A stretch of DNA of 33,195 bases from positions 1-33,195 of the forward strand of contig NZ_JAQMTY010000266.1 in the NCBI RefSeq assembly GCF_028330765.1, in the 5' to 3' direction. A model generated the notes under the pieces. It had not been told where the DNA came from and did not search any database. It saw only the letters and a program-made list of their open reading frames with translations. The position numbers and the translations under genes are program-made. This document shows, piece by piece, positions 1-6,964 of the stretch. The stretch is from Spirulina subsalsa CS-330. GTDB taxonomy: Bacteria > Cyanobacteriota > Cyanobacteriia > Cyanobacteriales > Spirulinaceae. The first letter of the stretch is position 1, and each line of letters opens with the position of its first letter.

Positions 1-123
1 CAGGATAAATCAATGGCGTTAGTCGTTGAGCCTAGCAACCCTCTGCAACTCTCGTTGTTTGAGTGGATAAATGGTCAGGTAACTGGCTGTTCAGAATCCC
101 CCACTATAGCCCGTAGGGTTTAG
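1..123 (+). CDS. tnpB: TnpB (IS200/IS605 family) C-terminal end, partial
   Basis: An open frame enters from the left edge and runs 40 codons to a TAG that lies inside a strong hairpin. The last residues read SESPTIARRV and are encoded by the left arm and loop of that hairpin. Overlap of the C-terminal codons with a right-end stem-loop is the usual arrangement in tnpB-type insertion sequences, where the same region also forms the 3' part of the guide-like omega RNA. No catalytic residue lies in this fragment, so the call rests on the hairpin, the terminal TCAA and the matching structure at the other edge of the window. A different short protein overlapping the element is possible. Confidence 0.5.
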   Translation, partial: QDKSMALVVEPSNPLQLSLFEWINGQVTGCSESPTIARRV

Positions 124-139
124 TGGGGGAGTATGTCAA
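91..139 (+). mobile_element. IS200/IS605-type right end with hairpin
   Basis: A 10-bp perfect stem (97-106 with 121-130, arms TCCCCCACTA and TAGTGGGGGA) is followed by GTATGTCAA ending at 139. The same GAATCCCCC...GGGGGAGTATGTCAA frame occurs inverted at 33058-33105 with different inner bases, and similarity stops exactly after TCAA in both. TCAA is the right-end cleavage tetranucleotide known for IS608, a member of this family. Bases 140 onward would be host flank and, in a TnpB system, the guide-encoding sequence. Confidence 0.7.
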
Positions 140-423
140 GTCAACATAGGATGTTCGTTCCCCTCGATTTTGACGGGGTGCGATCGCTCACTCATCCCGC
201 TCACCGAATCTGAGTCGTAGGGTGGAGTCCCAGCCATGTCAGGTGTTGAAGTGCGATCGCCCCTGATTTGGGGTGGGTACGGGTGCGATCACCCTCCAAT
301 CTCGCCTAAAAATTGGCTAATCTTCATATTTATTCTTAAAATACGGTTAACAATTGTAAAGTTAAGACACCGCATTCATCATCATAGTCTTGTCCACTGT
401 CGCAATCTAACCTCCCGATCGCT
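124..423. other. Intergenic region upstream of the Psb32-like gene
   Basis: This is about 300 bases between the insertion-sequence end and the next gene. It contains HIP1-type GCGATCGC/CGATCGC sites near 180 and 254 and an AT-rich stretch at 325-370 that probably holds the promoter of the downstream gene. I see no convincing -35/-10 pair and no conserved small gene. Confidence 0.5.
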
Positions 424-1227
424 ATGGCACATCGCTTAACACAACGAATTTTTATTCCCTTTTTCGCCTGCCTCCTCGCCATCTCCACCTGGTTCATGGC
501 AGCCCCCGCCCAAGCCTTCGATAATCCCGAACTCCTGCCCAATAACAAAACTCCCATTGTTGACCTCGCCAACTTCCTCCCCAGCCTCCAGGAAGACAGC
601 CTAATCAAAGACCTGGAAACCTTTGAAAGTGAAACCGGCTGGAAAGTGCGCGTCCTCACCCAATACGACCAAAGCCCCGGCCGGGCCGTCATTCCCTTCT
701 GGGGGTTAGACGACCACAGCATCCTGCTCGTCGCCGATTCACGAGGGGGCAACCTCCTCGCCTTCAGTGTTGGCGATGATGTCTATGAATTATTACCCCG
801 CACCTTCTGGATTGAATTGCAAACCCGCTTCGGCAACCTCTACTACGTGCGGGACAATGGCGCAAATAATTCCATCGTCCATGCGATCGATGCCGTGACC
901 CAATGCCTCAAGGACGGCGGCTGTGATGTGGTTCCCGGTCTTCCCCAAGAACAATGGATTCTCACCCTGATCACCTCAATTCTCGGCGGCGTGATCTGTG
1001 GTTTAGCCGCAGTGCCCCGCAAAGAAGGCCAAGTAATCGCCTGGCAATGGGCGCTGATCTTTTCGCCGCTGTGGGGCATCCTGTTCATCGCCTTCGGCAT
1101 CGGCCCCGTAGTCACGCGCACCTCGGATTGGCTCCCCATTTTCCGGAATGTGATGGGCTTCAGCATTGGTCTGTTGGTCGCCTACCTCTCCTCGATCATG
1201 CGGATGACCCCCACATCAGACGCTTAA
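424..1227 (+). CDS. psb32: Psb32/TLP18.3-like TPM-domain protein
   Basis: The 267-residue protein has an N-terminal signal peptide ending in APAQA, then a TPM (TLP18.3/Psb32/MOLO-1) domain over about residues 40-165. Recognisable stretches are the LETFESETGWKVRVLTQ region and the SPGRAV...WGLDD and LLVADSRGGNLLAFSVGD blocks. After QEQWILTLI come three hydrophobic segments, roughly 178-198, 206-228 and 240-260. This matches the cyanobacterial family represented by Synechocystis Sll1390, linked to photosystem II repair under high light. The lumenal domain would sit on the p side of the thylakoid membrane, anchored at the C-terminus. It stands alone on the + strand, so a monocistronic unit is likely. 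The family assignment is firm; the PSII role is taken from homologues. Confidence 0.82.
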   Translation: MAHRLTQRIFIPFFACLLAISTWFMAAPAQAFDNPELLPNNKTPIVDLANFLPSLQEDSLIKDLETFESETGWKVRVLTQYDQSPGRAVIPFWGLDDHSILLVADSRGGNLLAFSVGDDVYELLPRTFWIELQTRFGNLYYVRDNGANNSIVHAIDAVTQCLKDGGCDVVPGLPQEQWILTLITSILGGVICGLAAVPRKEGQVIAWQWALIFSPLWGILFIAFGIGPVVTRTSDWLPIFRNVMGFSIGLLVAYLSSIMRMTPTSDA

Positions 1228-1407
1228 GCATCTCCGGGAATTACTCAACCCGCCCCAATCCACCCCAAGGAAGCGTGATCAACGTTTCCTTTTTTTGGTG
1301 GCAATCTGTATGATCTGAAATCCGCAACGCAGAATTCAAAAATTTGCCCTCAGGCCTAACCCCCTTCGACAGGCTCAGGGCATTGCTACCGCTTTTTTCA
1401 GGTCACC

Positions 1408-2514
1408 TCACTGTAGTTCGTTGAGTTTGGCTTTGGCGAAGGTGAGGAGTTCTTGGGCTTGGGGGTGGGCGGTGGTTCCGGGTTGGATGGTTTCGAGGTC
1501 GGTGATGATGCTTTGAATTTGGGCAGCGGTGCGGGGTCGATCCACTTGGGCGGCATCTTGGGGGGTAGAGGCGAGGAGGGCGGCGATTTTGCTGTTGGCT
1601 TGGCTGAGGGCGGTGACGGCGGCTTGTTCGGCCTGTTTGCGGGTGGTGATTTCGCCGAGGTTGCGTTGATATTGGGCGTTGAGGGTTTGGGCTTCGCTGT
1701 AGCCAGCGGCATCGGGGGGAATGCGTTGGAGTTGAGCGATCGCACTCTGCCACAAACTCGCCACCGCGTCCCATTCCGTTACGGAGTGGGGCGGATTTTG
1801 GGAGGCTTCGGCCGCTTGGAGGCCGAAGGCTTTAGCCGCGCTGATCAGGGTGTTGGTCTGCTGGGTGCTGGTTTGGATGCCGGTGACGGCTTGGAAATCC
1901 CGTTGGGCGGCGGTGAGTTGGGTTTGGGCGGTGCGTCCGGCGAGGGTGGTGGGGGGCAGTTGGGTGAGTTGATCGATCGCGCCTTGCCAGGCTGCGATCG
2001 CGGCTTGGCGTTGGGGGTCGTCGGTGGCCTGTTGATGTTGCGCTTTGGCTTGGGTTAAGCTCGCTTCGGCCTGTTGCAGTTGGGTGAAGGCGTTGCGTTC
2101 TTGGAAAACCTGGGCATCCATCCGGCCGACCCGTTGCCGCGCCTGTTGAAATTCATCGAGCGTAAACCGCCACCCACAGCTAAACCATTGGCAATACATC
2201 ACGGGTTGATACCCCAAAAACCACACCGGAAGCTGATCCAGATTTTCTTGAGCCTGTTGGACTTTTTCAGCTCCGAGTTCAAGATCGGCGCTGCTGGTGG
2301 CTTGGTTGATCAGTTGATCGGACTGTTCGACATTGGCGATCGCGGCTCGATAGTTGCGATCCATGTTGAAATAGCTGGGGGTTAATAAGATGGGGGCCGT
2401 TTTTGCGATCGCTTGCCGCAGGGGAGGAACGGGCAAATTAATCACCCACAGGCCCCCCGCAATGCCCACAGTTCCCACTAATCCCCATTTTAAAAGCCCA
2501 ACTATTCGAGGCAT
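1408..2514 (-). CDS. Membrane-anchored coiled-coil protein of unknown function
   Basis: The 368-residue protein has one N-terminal transmembrane segment (about residues 8-26) followed by a long Gln/Ala-rich helical region with repeated Q..A...L patterns typical of coiled coils. A short Trp/Cys-containing island (CQWFSCGW, around residues 108-115) interrupts the helices. I recognise no enzymatic motif. It begins 81 nt after the stop of the kinase-NACHT gene on the same strand and probably shares its transcript, which makes it a candidate substrate, partner or membrane scaffold. The extreme Ala/Gln composition makes homology calls unreliable. Confidence 0.75.
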   Translation of the reverse strand: MPRIVGLLKWGLVGTVGIAGGLWVINLPVPPLRQAIAKTAPILLTPSYFNMDRNYRAAIANVEQSDQLINQATSSADLELGAEKVQQAQENLDQLPVWFLGYQPVMYCQWFSCGWRFTLDEFQQARQRVGRMDAQVFQERNAFTQLQQAEASLTQAKAQHQQATDDPQRQAAIAAWQGAIDQLTQLPPTTLAGRTAQTQLTAAQRDFQAVTGIQTSTQQTNTLISAAKAFGLQAAEASQNPPHSVTEWDAVASLWQSAIAQLQRIPPDAAGYSEAQTLNAQYQRNLGEITTRKQAEQAAVTALSQANSKIAALLASTPQDAAQVDRPRTAAQIQSIITDLETIQPGTTAHPQAQELLTFAKAKLNELQ

Positions 2515-2595
2515 ACTTAATCACCCTTTTTTCACTCAATCACCCAAAAATTCTAACGGACAGAGGCGGCATTGTTCACGGTTCAACCACGGATC

Positions 2596-5238
2596 TTAAT
2601 CTGGGAGGGTGGCGAAATGTTCAAGCAAGAGGCGGTGAATGAAAATATAGCCGCCGCCCACGTTTTGCAGCAAGATCAAACGGGTGGCGGTGTTGAGAAA
2701 CTGGGCGAGGTTCCAGGGGAGGGAGCCGTCGAAATACAGCAGGATGCGCAGGGTGAAATGTTGGATGCAGGCCACGCCGGGGGGGGAGGCACAGCCGAAA
2801 ATAAAGCCGACCAACATCCCAACAGTGAGGGGCAGGCCGATCATTCCGGCCAGAATGCTGAGGGTGGATACCCCGATCAGGGAAAAAAAGGCGGTGTAGC
2901 GGAGCGATCGCTGAATCCCTTGGTTCGGGACGACGCTGGTGGGAATGCTGCCCCCGGTGAGACCCTGAAGGAGGATGAAAATAATGCCCGTGCCAAAGCC
3001 GCAGAGGCCGTAGAGTAGAGTTTCCGTAACCGTGCGTGTCCAGCCCAACGTCCAGCCAAAAAGCACATAGGCCAAGATTGAGATGATCATCACAAGGCTG
3101 CCAATCCGCAGGCCGGGCCAGAGGTTGGCGCGGGCTTTGCGGCTTGACCAGCGGATCATTTCCACGGGTTCGATGGGGGGAAATTGGGCCCCAAAGGTAA
3201 TGCCGAGGACAAGACCGCCACCGATGCCGAGAATTAAGCCCGCTTTCAGGCCAGCGATGGGGTTAATCAGAATGCCGAGGTTAACCCCCGCCACAACACC
3301 CGCGATCAGGCTGCCAATAAACCCGACCCCCAAGGCATAGCACCGACGCAGGCGGGGTGTGTCGCACCAGGTGGGCTGCATTTGTTCGATTAAGAAAATG
3401 GTTTGGGAGTCCCGTTGGAGTTGTTGGGCAAGGCGGCGGAGGCTACGGCGGAGGCGGTGGGGGGAATAGGTACGATCGCGATCGCGCTGGAGCATCCGAT
3501 CGATGTAGGTGTTGAACAGGTGGGTGCGGAGGCTTTGGGCATCGGTGTAGGTGAGTTGTTCGGCGGGCAAATCGCGATAGGCGAGGGTGATGATACTGAG
3601 CATCAGGGGCGATCGCGCCAACTCCTGGAGGGCGGCATCATGGTCGAGGGCGGTGCGGATTGCGGTGAGGCCAGACCCGTGGGAACTAAGATACTGCTGG
3701 ATTTGGTCGAGGTTGAGAGGTTGAATCCGGACGGCGGCTTGGAGACGAAGCCGGGAGGTGAGGGCGAGATAGTCCGCGATCCGGCTACAGATTACCAGTT
3801 CAGTTTGCCCATAGTCCGTGAGGAATTGGTTAATCGCCTCCACACAGGGCGATCGCCACTGCGATCGCACCTCATCCAACCCATCGAGCAGGAGTAACAA
3901 TTGCTGACCCTCCACCCAATCTTGACCGATCAACGGCGCAACCTGATACTGCTGCTGCAATTCCTGCACAATCCAGGCCGCTAAGGGTTGCGCCTCCCGT
4001 TTACCCTGGCCGCGCCAGGATGACAGGTTAAACACCACGGGAATCAGAGCCTGGGCATCCTGTTCTGCTTGGTGAATCAGATCCCGCGCTAGTTCGAGCA
4101 ATGTGGTGGTTTTCCCCGATCCCGGTTCGCCCAAAATTAGGAGCGATCGCCCCGCCCCCAACTGCTGAAACCGCCGCCCCACCGTTTCCCCCGCTGTTAA
4201 CGGCTGTTCCTGCTCACCGGCTTGCCACACCACCCCCCAGGGCCGTTCGAGGACATCACTGCGATCGCTCAATCCCAATTCCAGCATCACCCGCCCATGG
4301 AGCGATCGCTCTAACACCCCTTTCACCCAAGCATTCCGCACTTTATTGAGCAGAATTTGACGGTGGCGATCGCTGGACTTGGCCGGGGCGGGGGCTTTGG
4401 GGGTGAGGGTGGTGGGAGCCAAGGCGGGGGCGGGTTGGGTGGGGAGATTGGCGGCGGCAGCGTGGGGGGTGAAGGTGGCAAGGGCAGCGGCAGCATCGGG
4501 GTAGCGATCGCGCCAATTGCGGTGCAGGCAGCGGGTCAAGAGCGCCGCCAGATCGGAACTGAGGGAGAGCGATCGCACCCGATCCAAGGGGTCAGGGGTG
4601 GGCCATTGTTCCGGACGCTGACCCGTCAAGGCATAGAGCGCAATAACCCCCAAGGCATAGAGATCGCTAGCGGGTTGGGGATACCCGGACAACTGTTCGA
4701 GGGGCATATAGCCCGGCGTACCGATGGCGATCGTCGGGGCGGACTGGGGCGCGATCGTTTTCACCGCCCCAAAATCAATCAACAGAATCACCCCATCCTC
4801 CCGTCGCCGCATCAAATTACTCGGCTTCACATCCCGATGAATCACCCCCTGTTGATGAACAAAAGCCAACACCGTCAAGCTATCCCGCAACAGCATCCGC
4901 ACCGCAGGCTCGGCCCAAGGTTTCCCCAATTCCGCATCGAGGGTGTGGCCCTCAATGTAGTCCTGCACGAGATAGGCTTGGCCTTCGCTCTCAAAATGGG
5001 CCAGCAGGCGGGGAATTTGGGGATGATTGCCCAACTGATAGAGAATGTGGGCTTCTTGGTCAAAAAGACGGAGGGCATCGCGTTGATGGTCTGGATCTTG
5101 GGAGGGTAAGAGCAGTTGCTTAACGACGCAGATCGGCTGGCCGGGCAGATGGCGATCGCGAGCAAGATAGGTTTGCCCAAACCCGCCCTGGCTCAAGGGT
5201 TCAAGGAGTTCATAACGGTGGGCTAACAGGGTGCTCAT
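2596..5238 (-). CDS. Ser/Thr protein kinase fused to NACHT NTPase and C-terminal membrane domain
   Basis: This 880-residue multidomain protein starts with a Hanks-type kinase: glycine loop QGGFGQTY (17-24), Lys40, catalytic loop HRDVKPSN (134-141), DFG (155-157), then GTPGYMPLEQ in place of an APE-type segment. A Pro/Ala-rich linker (about 260-290) leads to a NACHT module with P-loop GEPGSGKTT (370-378) and Walker B LLLLLDGLDE (447-456). From about residue 634 several Gly-rich hydrophobic segments suggest at least five membrane passes. The protein ends with a VGGGYIFIHRLLLEHFATL-type motif that I recall from cyanobacterial NACHT-membrane proteins. All kinase and NTPase key residues are intact. 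It resembles STAND-type signalling proteins that couple nucleotide switching to an effector, here a kinase. A coiled-coil membrane protein follows downstream. Confidence 0.9.
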   Translation of the reverse strand: MSTLLAHRYELLEPLSQGGFGQTYLARDRHLPGQPICVVKQLLLPSQDPDHQRDALRLFDQEAHILYQLGNHPQIPRLLAHFESEGQAYLVQDYIEGHTLDAELGKPWAEPAVRMLLRDSLTVLAFVHQQGVIHRDVKPSNLMRRREDGVILLIDFGAVKTIAPQSAPTIAIGTPGYMPLEQLSGYPQPASDLYALGVIALYALTGQRPEQWPTPDPLDRVRSLSLSSDLAALLTRCLHRNWRDRYPDAAAALATFTPHAAAANLPTQPAPALAPTTLTPKAPAPAKSSDRHRQILLNKVRNAWVKGVLERSLHGRVMLELGLSDRSDVLERPWGVVWQAGEQEQPLTAGETVGRRFQQLGAGRSLLILGEPGSGKTTTLLELARDLIHQAEQDAQALIPVVFNLSSWRGQGKREAQPLAAWIVQELQQQYQVAPLIGQDWVEGQQLLLLLDGLDEVRSQWRSPCVEAINQFLTDYGQTELVICSRIADYLALTSRLRLQAAVRIQPLNLDQIQQYLSSHGSGLTAIRTALDHDAALQELARSPLMLSIITLAYRDLPAEQLTYTDAQSLRTHLFNTYIDRMLQRDRDRTYSPHRLRRSLRRLAQQLQRDSQTIFLIEQMQPTWCDTPRLRRCYALGVGFIGSLIAGVVAGVNLGILINPIAGLKAGLILGIGGGLVLGITFGAQFPPIEPVEMIRWSSRKARANLWPGLRIGSLVMIISILAYVLFGWTLGWTRTVTETLLYGLCGFGTGIIFILLQGLTGGSIPTSVVPNQGIQRSLRYTAFFSLIGVSTLSILAGMIGLPLTVGMLVGFIFGCASPPGVACIQHFTLRILLYFDGSLPWNLAQFLNTATRLILLQNVGGGYIFIHRLLLEHFATLPD

Positions 5239-5617
5239 GCAGGATCGAACCAGGGTAACGCCACTATTTTACGCGGGCAGTGGTCGAAATTCGGCGGAGC
5301 CTGGAGACCGGGAGAGTGTGAGTTCTCCCCCTTGCTCATCTAAAGGGTTCACACCTTGACCGTTGAAAAACTGCGTACCCCAACGACGATGCTCAATTGT
5401 CCTCGATATAATGGATGGCAACAGAAATCGGTGTTTTGAGCGTTAACGCATTTTTTCCATTATTTTTTCGATCATCCAGTCTGCCATGATCCTCAGCTTG
5501 GATTTTACGGAACAGTTCCGGAAAATTTTGTAGCCTTACCTGATTAGCCCCTGCAATCCATGGTGCGATCGCCCTCAGTCTTGATCCCCACCGTTGTCGT
5601 TATTCTGCTTAAGCGCG
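5239..5617. other. Divergent intergenic region between kinase-NACHT and M48 genes
   Basis: About 380 bases separate two divergent genes. The stretch holds a TATAAT at 5407-5412 without an obvious -35 partner, a GCGTTAACGC palindrome near 5441-5450, T-rich runs at 5451-5468, and a near-perfect inverted repeat at 5503-5525. A further in-frame TTG at 5594 lies upstream of the chosen M48 start. I see no small gene here. Confidence 0.5.
5503..5525. promoter_or_regulatory. Inverted repeat upstream of M48 protease gene, possible operator
   Basis: Two 10-bp arms, TTTTACGGAA and TTCCGGAAAA, match at 9 of 10 positions around a CAG spacer, 92 bases before the ATG at 5618. Size and symmetry fit a dimeric repressor site, but no regulator gene is adjacent and the assignment rests on symmetry alone. 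Confidence 0.3.
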
Positions 5618-6520
5618 ATGTTGAATCCCTTGAAAACCACTGCCACGCTGCTCACCACCCTCGTCGCTTGCGCGTTGCCGTGGGCGATCGCACCCACCGC
5701 CATCGCAGAAGTCACCACCCGATCCACAACCCCATCGAGTAGCGCGACCGATGCCGAGACTGAATCCTACTACGACAAAGCCCGCGAAGAATTGCCCCAC
5801 AACCTCTATGTGCTCTATCGCATTGTGGAGCGGATTGCGCGGGCCAATGATCTAGATAATCACCCGTGGCGCGTCGTGGTGGCCGATGATTCGTTAATTA
5901 ACGCCTATGCCACAGAAGTGAATTTGGTGATCGTTCACTACGGGTTGTTGGATCAAATGGCGGGGGATGTGTCGGCATTGGCCTGCGTCGTGGGTCACGA
6001 AATGGCGCACCATACCGAGCAGCACATCGCGATTCGCACCTCCCGCAGCGTTGACTGGCAAGAGGAATTTCGTAACTCCCAATCCCGTGAATACCAAGAA
6101 CGGATTTCTAATCTCGCTCGCACCCATGAAGCGGAAGCCGATCGCATCGGCTATGAATATTCCGTAACGGCGGGGTTTGATGCGTCGGGCTGTCTGCGGG
6201 GTTTGGAAATGTTGTCACGCTTACCGGGAACGCTGCGGGATAGCGATACCCATCCGGCCGTGCCGCGTCGCATTGAAGCAATCCAAGAATTAATGCAGGA
6301 AAAACCGCCCGAAGTCTTGCGAGCAAGCGGCCATCTGGGCTTAACCACCTCACAACCCCTCTCCTACGAAATGGTGGAAGATCAAAGCTGGCTGCGCATT
6401 AATTCCGAACGGGGCGGCAGTTTTGTCGAAGATTGGAACCGGATTTTCCCCGATGATGTGATCGACCCCAATTTTGAACCGGCGGAGGAAGACGAAGCTA
6501 CCACAGAGGAAGCAGAATAA
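5618..6520 (+). CDS. Exported M48-family zinc metalloprotease
   Basis: The 300-residue protein is read from ATG 5618; an upstream TTG at 5594 would add eight residues before the signal peptide and looks less likely. Residues 1-29 form a Sec signal peptide ending in TAIAE. The zinc motif HEMAH lies at 127-131 inside CVVGHEMAHHTEQH, and the downstream EADRIGYEY supplies the third zinc ligand. These are the hallmarks of M48 (BepA/LoiP/Oma1-like) peptidases, which degrade or check envelope proteins. The C-terminus is a short acidic tail rich in Glu. It faces the second, larger M48 gene at 6965-8752 in convergent orientation. Catalytic residues are intact; substrate unknown. Confidence 0.88.
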   Translation: MLNPLKTTATLLTTLVACALPWAIAPTAIAEVTTRSTTPSSSATDAETESYYDKAREELPHNLYVLYRIVERIARANDLDNHPWRVVVADDSLINAYATEVNLVIVHYGLLDQMAGDVSALACVVGHEMAHHTEQHIAIRTSRSVDWQEEFRNSQSREYQERISNLARTHEAEADRIGYEYSVTAGFDASGCLRGLEMLSRLPGTLRDSDTHPAVPRRIEAIQELMQEKPPEVLRASGHLGLTTSQPLSYEMVEDQSWLRINSERGGSFVEDWNRIFPDDVIDPNFEPAEEDEATTEEAE

Positions 6521-6568
6521 GCGATCGCATTCATACAATAGCCTGGACAGGCGGAACACCCCTAGTGG

Positions 6569-6681
6569 CGTGACACAGCCAAAATTATACTTTATTGTAG
6601 GGTGGTTTAGGTGGCTAAAATCCCCGCCATCACTACAATCCAGCAATCCGCCGTAACCCACCGATTAACGTGTGTCGTGAC
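6569..6681 (-). mobile_element. MITE-like 113-bp repeat, copy A
   Basis: The reverse complement aligns without gaps over 113 bases to 17219-17331, with 91 identical positions by my count (about 80%). Near the ends lie imperfect inverted repeats (GACACAGC against GACACACG), and inside are GGTGGTTTAGG and GTAACCCACC arms that can pair. CCCTAG occurs directly on both sides (6560-6565 and 6681-6686), which may be a target duplication. There is no coding capacity. Confidence 0.7.
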
Positions 6682-6845
6682 CCTAGGTCAACGCTAAAAG
6701 TTAGGGTGTATTCAGTCTCGCTGTCTGGAAACTCAAAACTGAATACATCCCCCATCTCGCTGACATCCTCAGTTCGGAGCGCAAAACCCAAACGAGTGGA
6801 GTCAAGACCCAGTTGCCCTGGCTGCGATTCCACTCAGCTTTTGTT

Positions 6846-6939
6846 ACAGCTTGTTCAGAAATCCATCACGTACAGATTCAGAAGCCCCTCGCCTCGTGGA
6901 AGAGGGGTTTAGGGTGAGGGTAATGAGTGAACAAGCTGT
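6846..6939. mobile_element. Small palindromic element with 12-bp terminal inverted repeats
   Basis: Perfect inverted repeats ACAGCTTGTTCA (6846-6857) and TGAACAAGCTGT (6928-6939) bound a 94-bp unit. Its interior (6894-6920) is a degenerate inverted copy of the CCCTCACCC...GAGGGG hairpin core found at 24453-24527 and 27892-27966. TTTTGTT occurs at 6839-6845 and again at 6942-6948, a possible but offset target duplication. It lies just beyond the stop of the M48-TPR gene. Confidence 0.55.
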
Positions 6940-6964
6940 ATTTTTGTTCAATTCGGCTTTGGGA

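Larger units (their letters stand above)
6521..6964. other. Convergent intergenic region packed with small repeats
   Basis: This 444-base gap between two convergent M48 genes has no credible gene. From left to right it holds a 113-bp MITE-like repeat (6569-6681), a stem with arms TGTATTCAGT (6707-6716) and ACTGAATACA (6738-6747), and a 94-bp element bounded by perfect 12-bp inverted repeats (6846-6939). Any of these hairpins could stop transcription from either side. Confidence 0.7.

Noticed and set aside
236-439. Small + strand open frame before the Psb32-like gene
   Set aside because: It overlaps the promoter and start of that gene, lacks a ribosome site and has an implausible composition.
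1453-2058. Gly/Leu-rich + strand open frame of 201 codons
   Set aside because: It is antisense to the coiled-coil gene, and its composition is that of a shadow frame.
4357-5109. Gly-rich + strand open frame of 250 codons
   Set aside because: It is antisense to the intact kinase domain; the Gly-rich text is the shadow of Pro/Ala-coding DNA.
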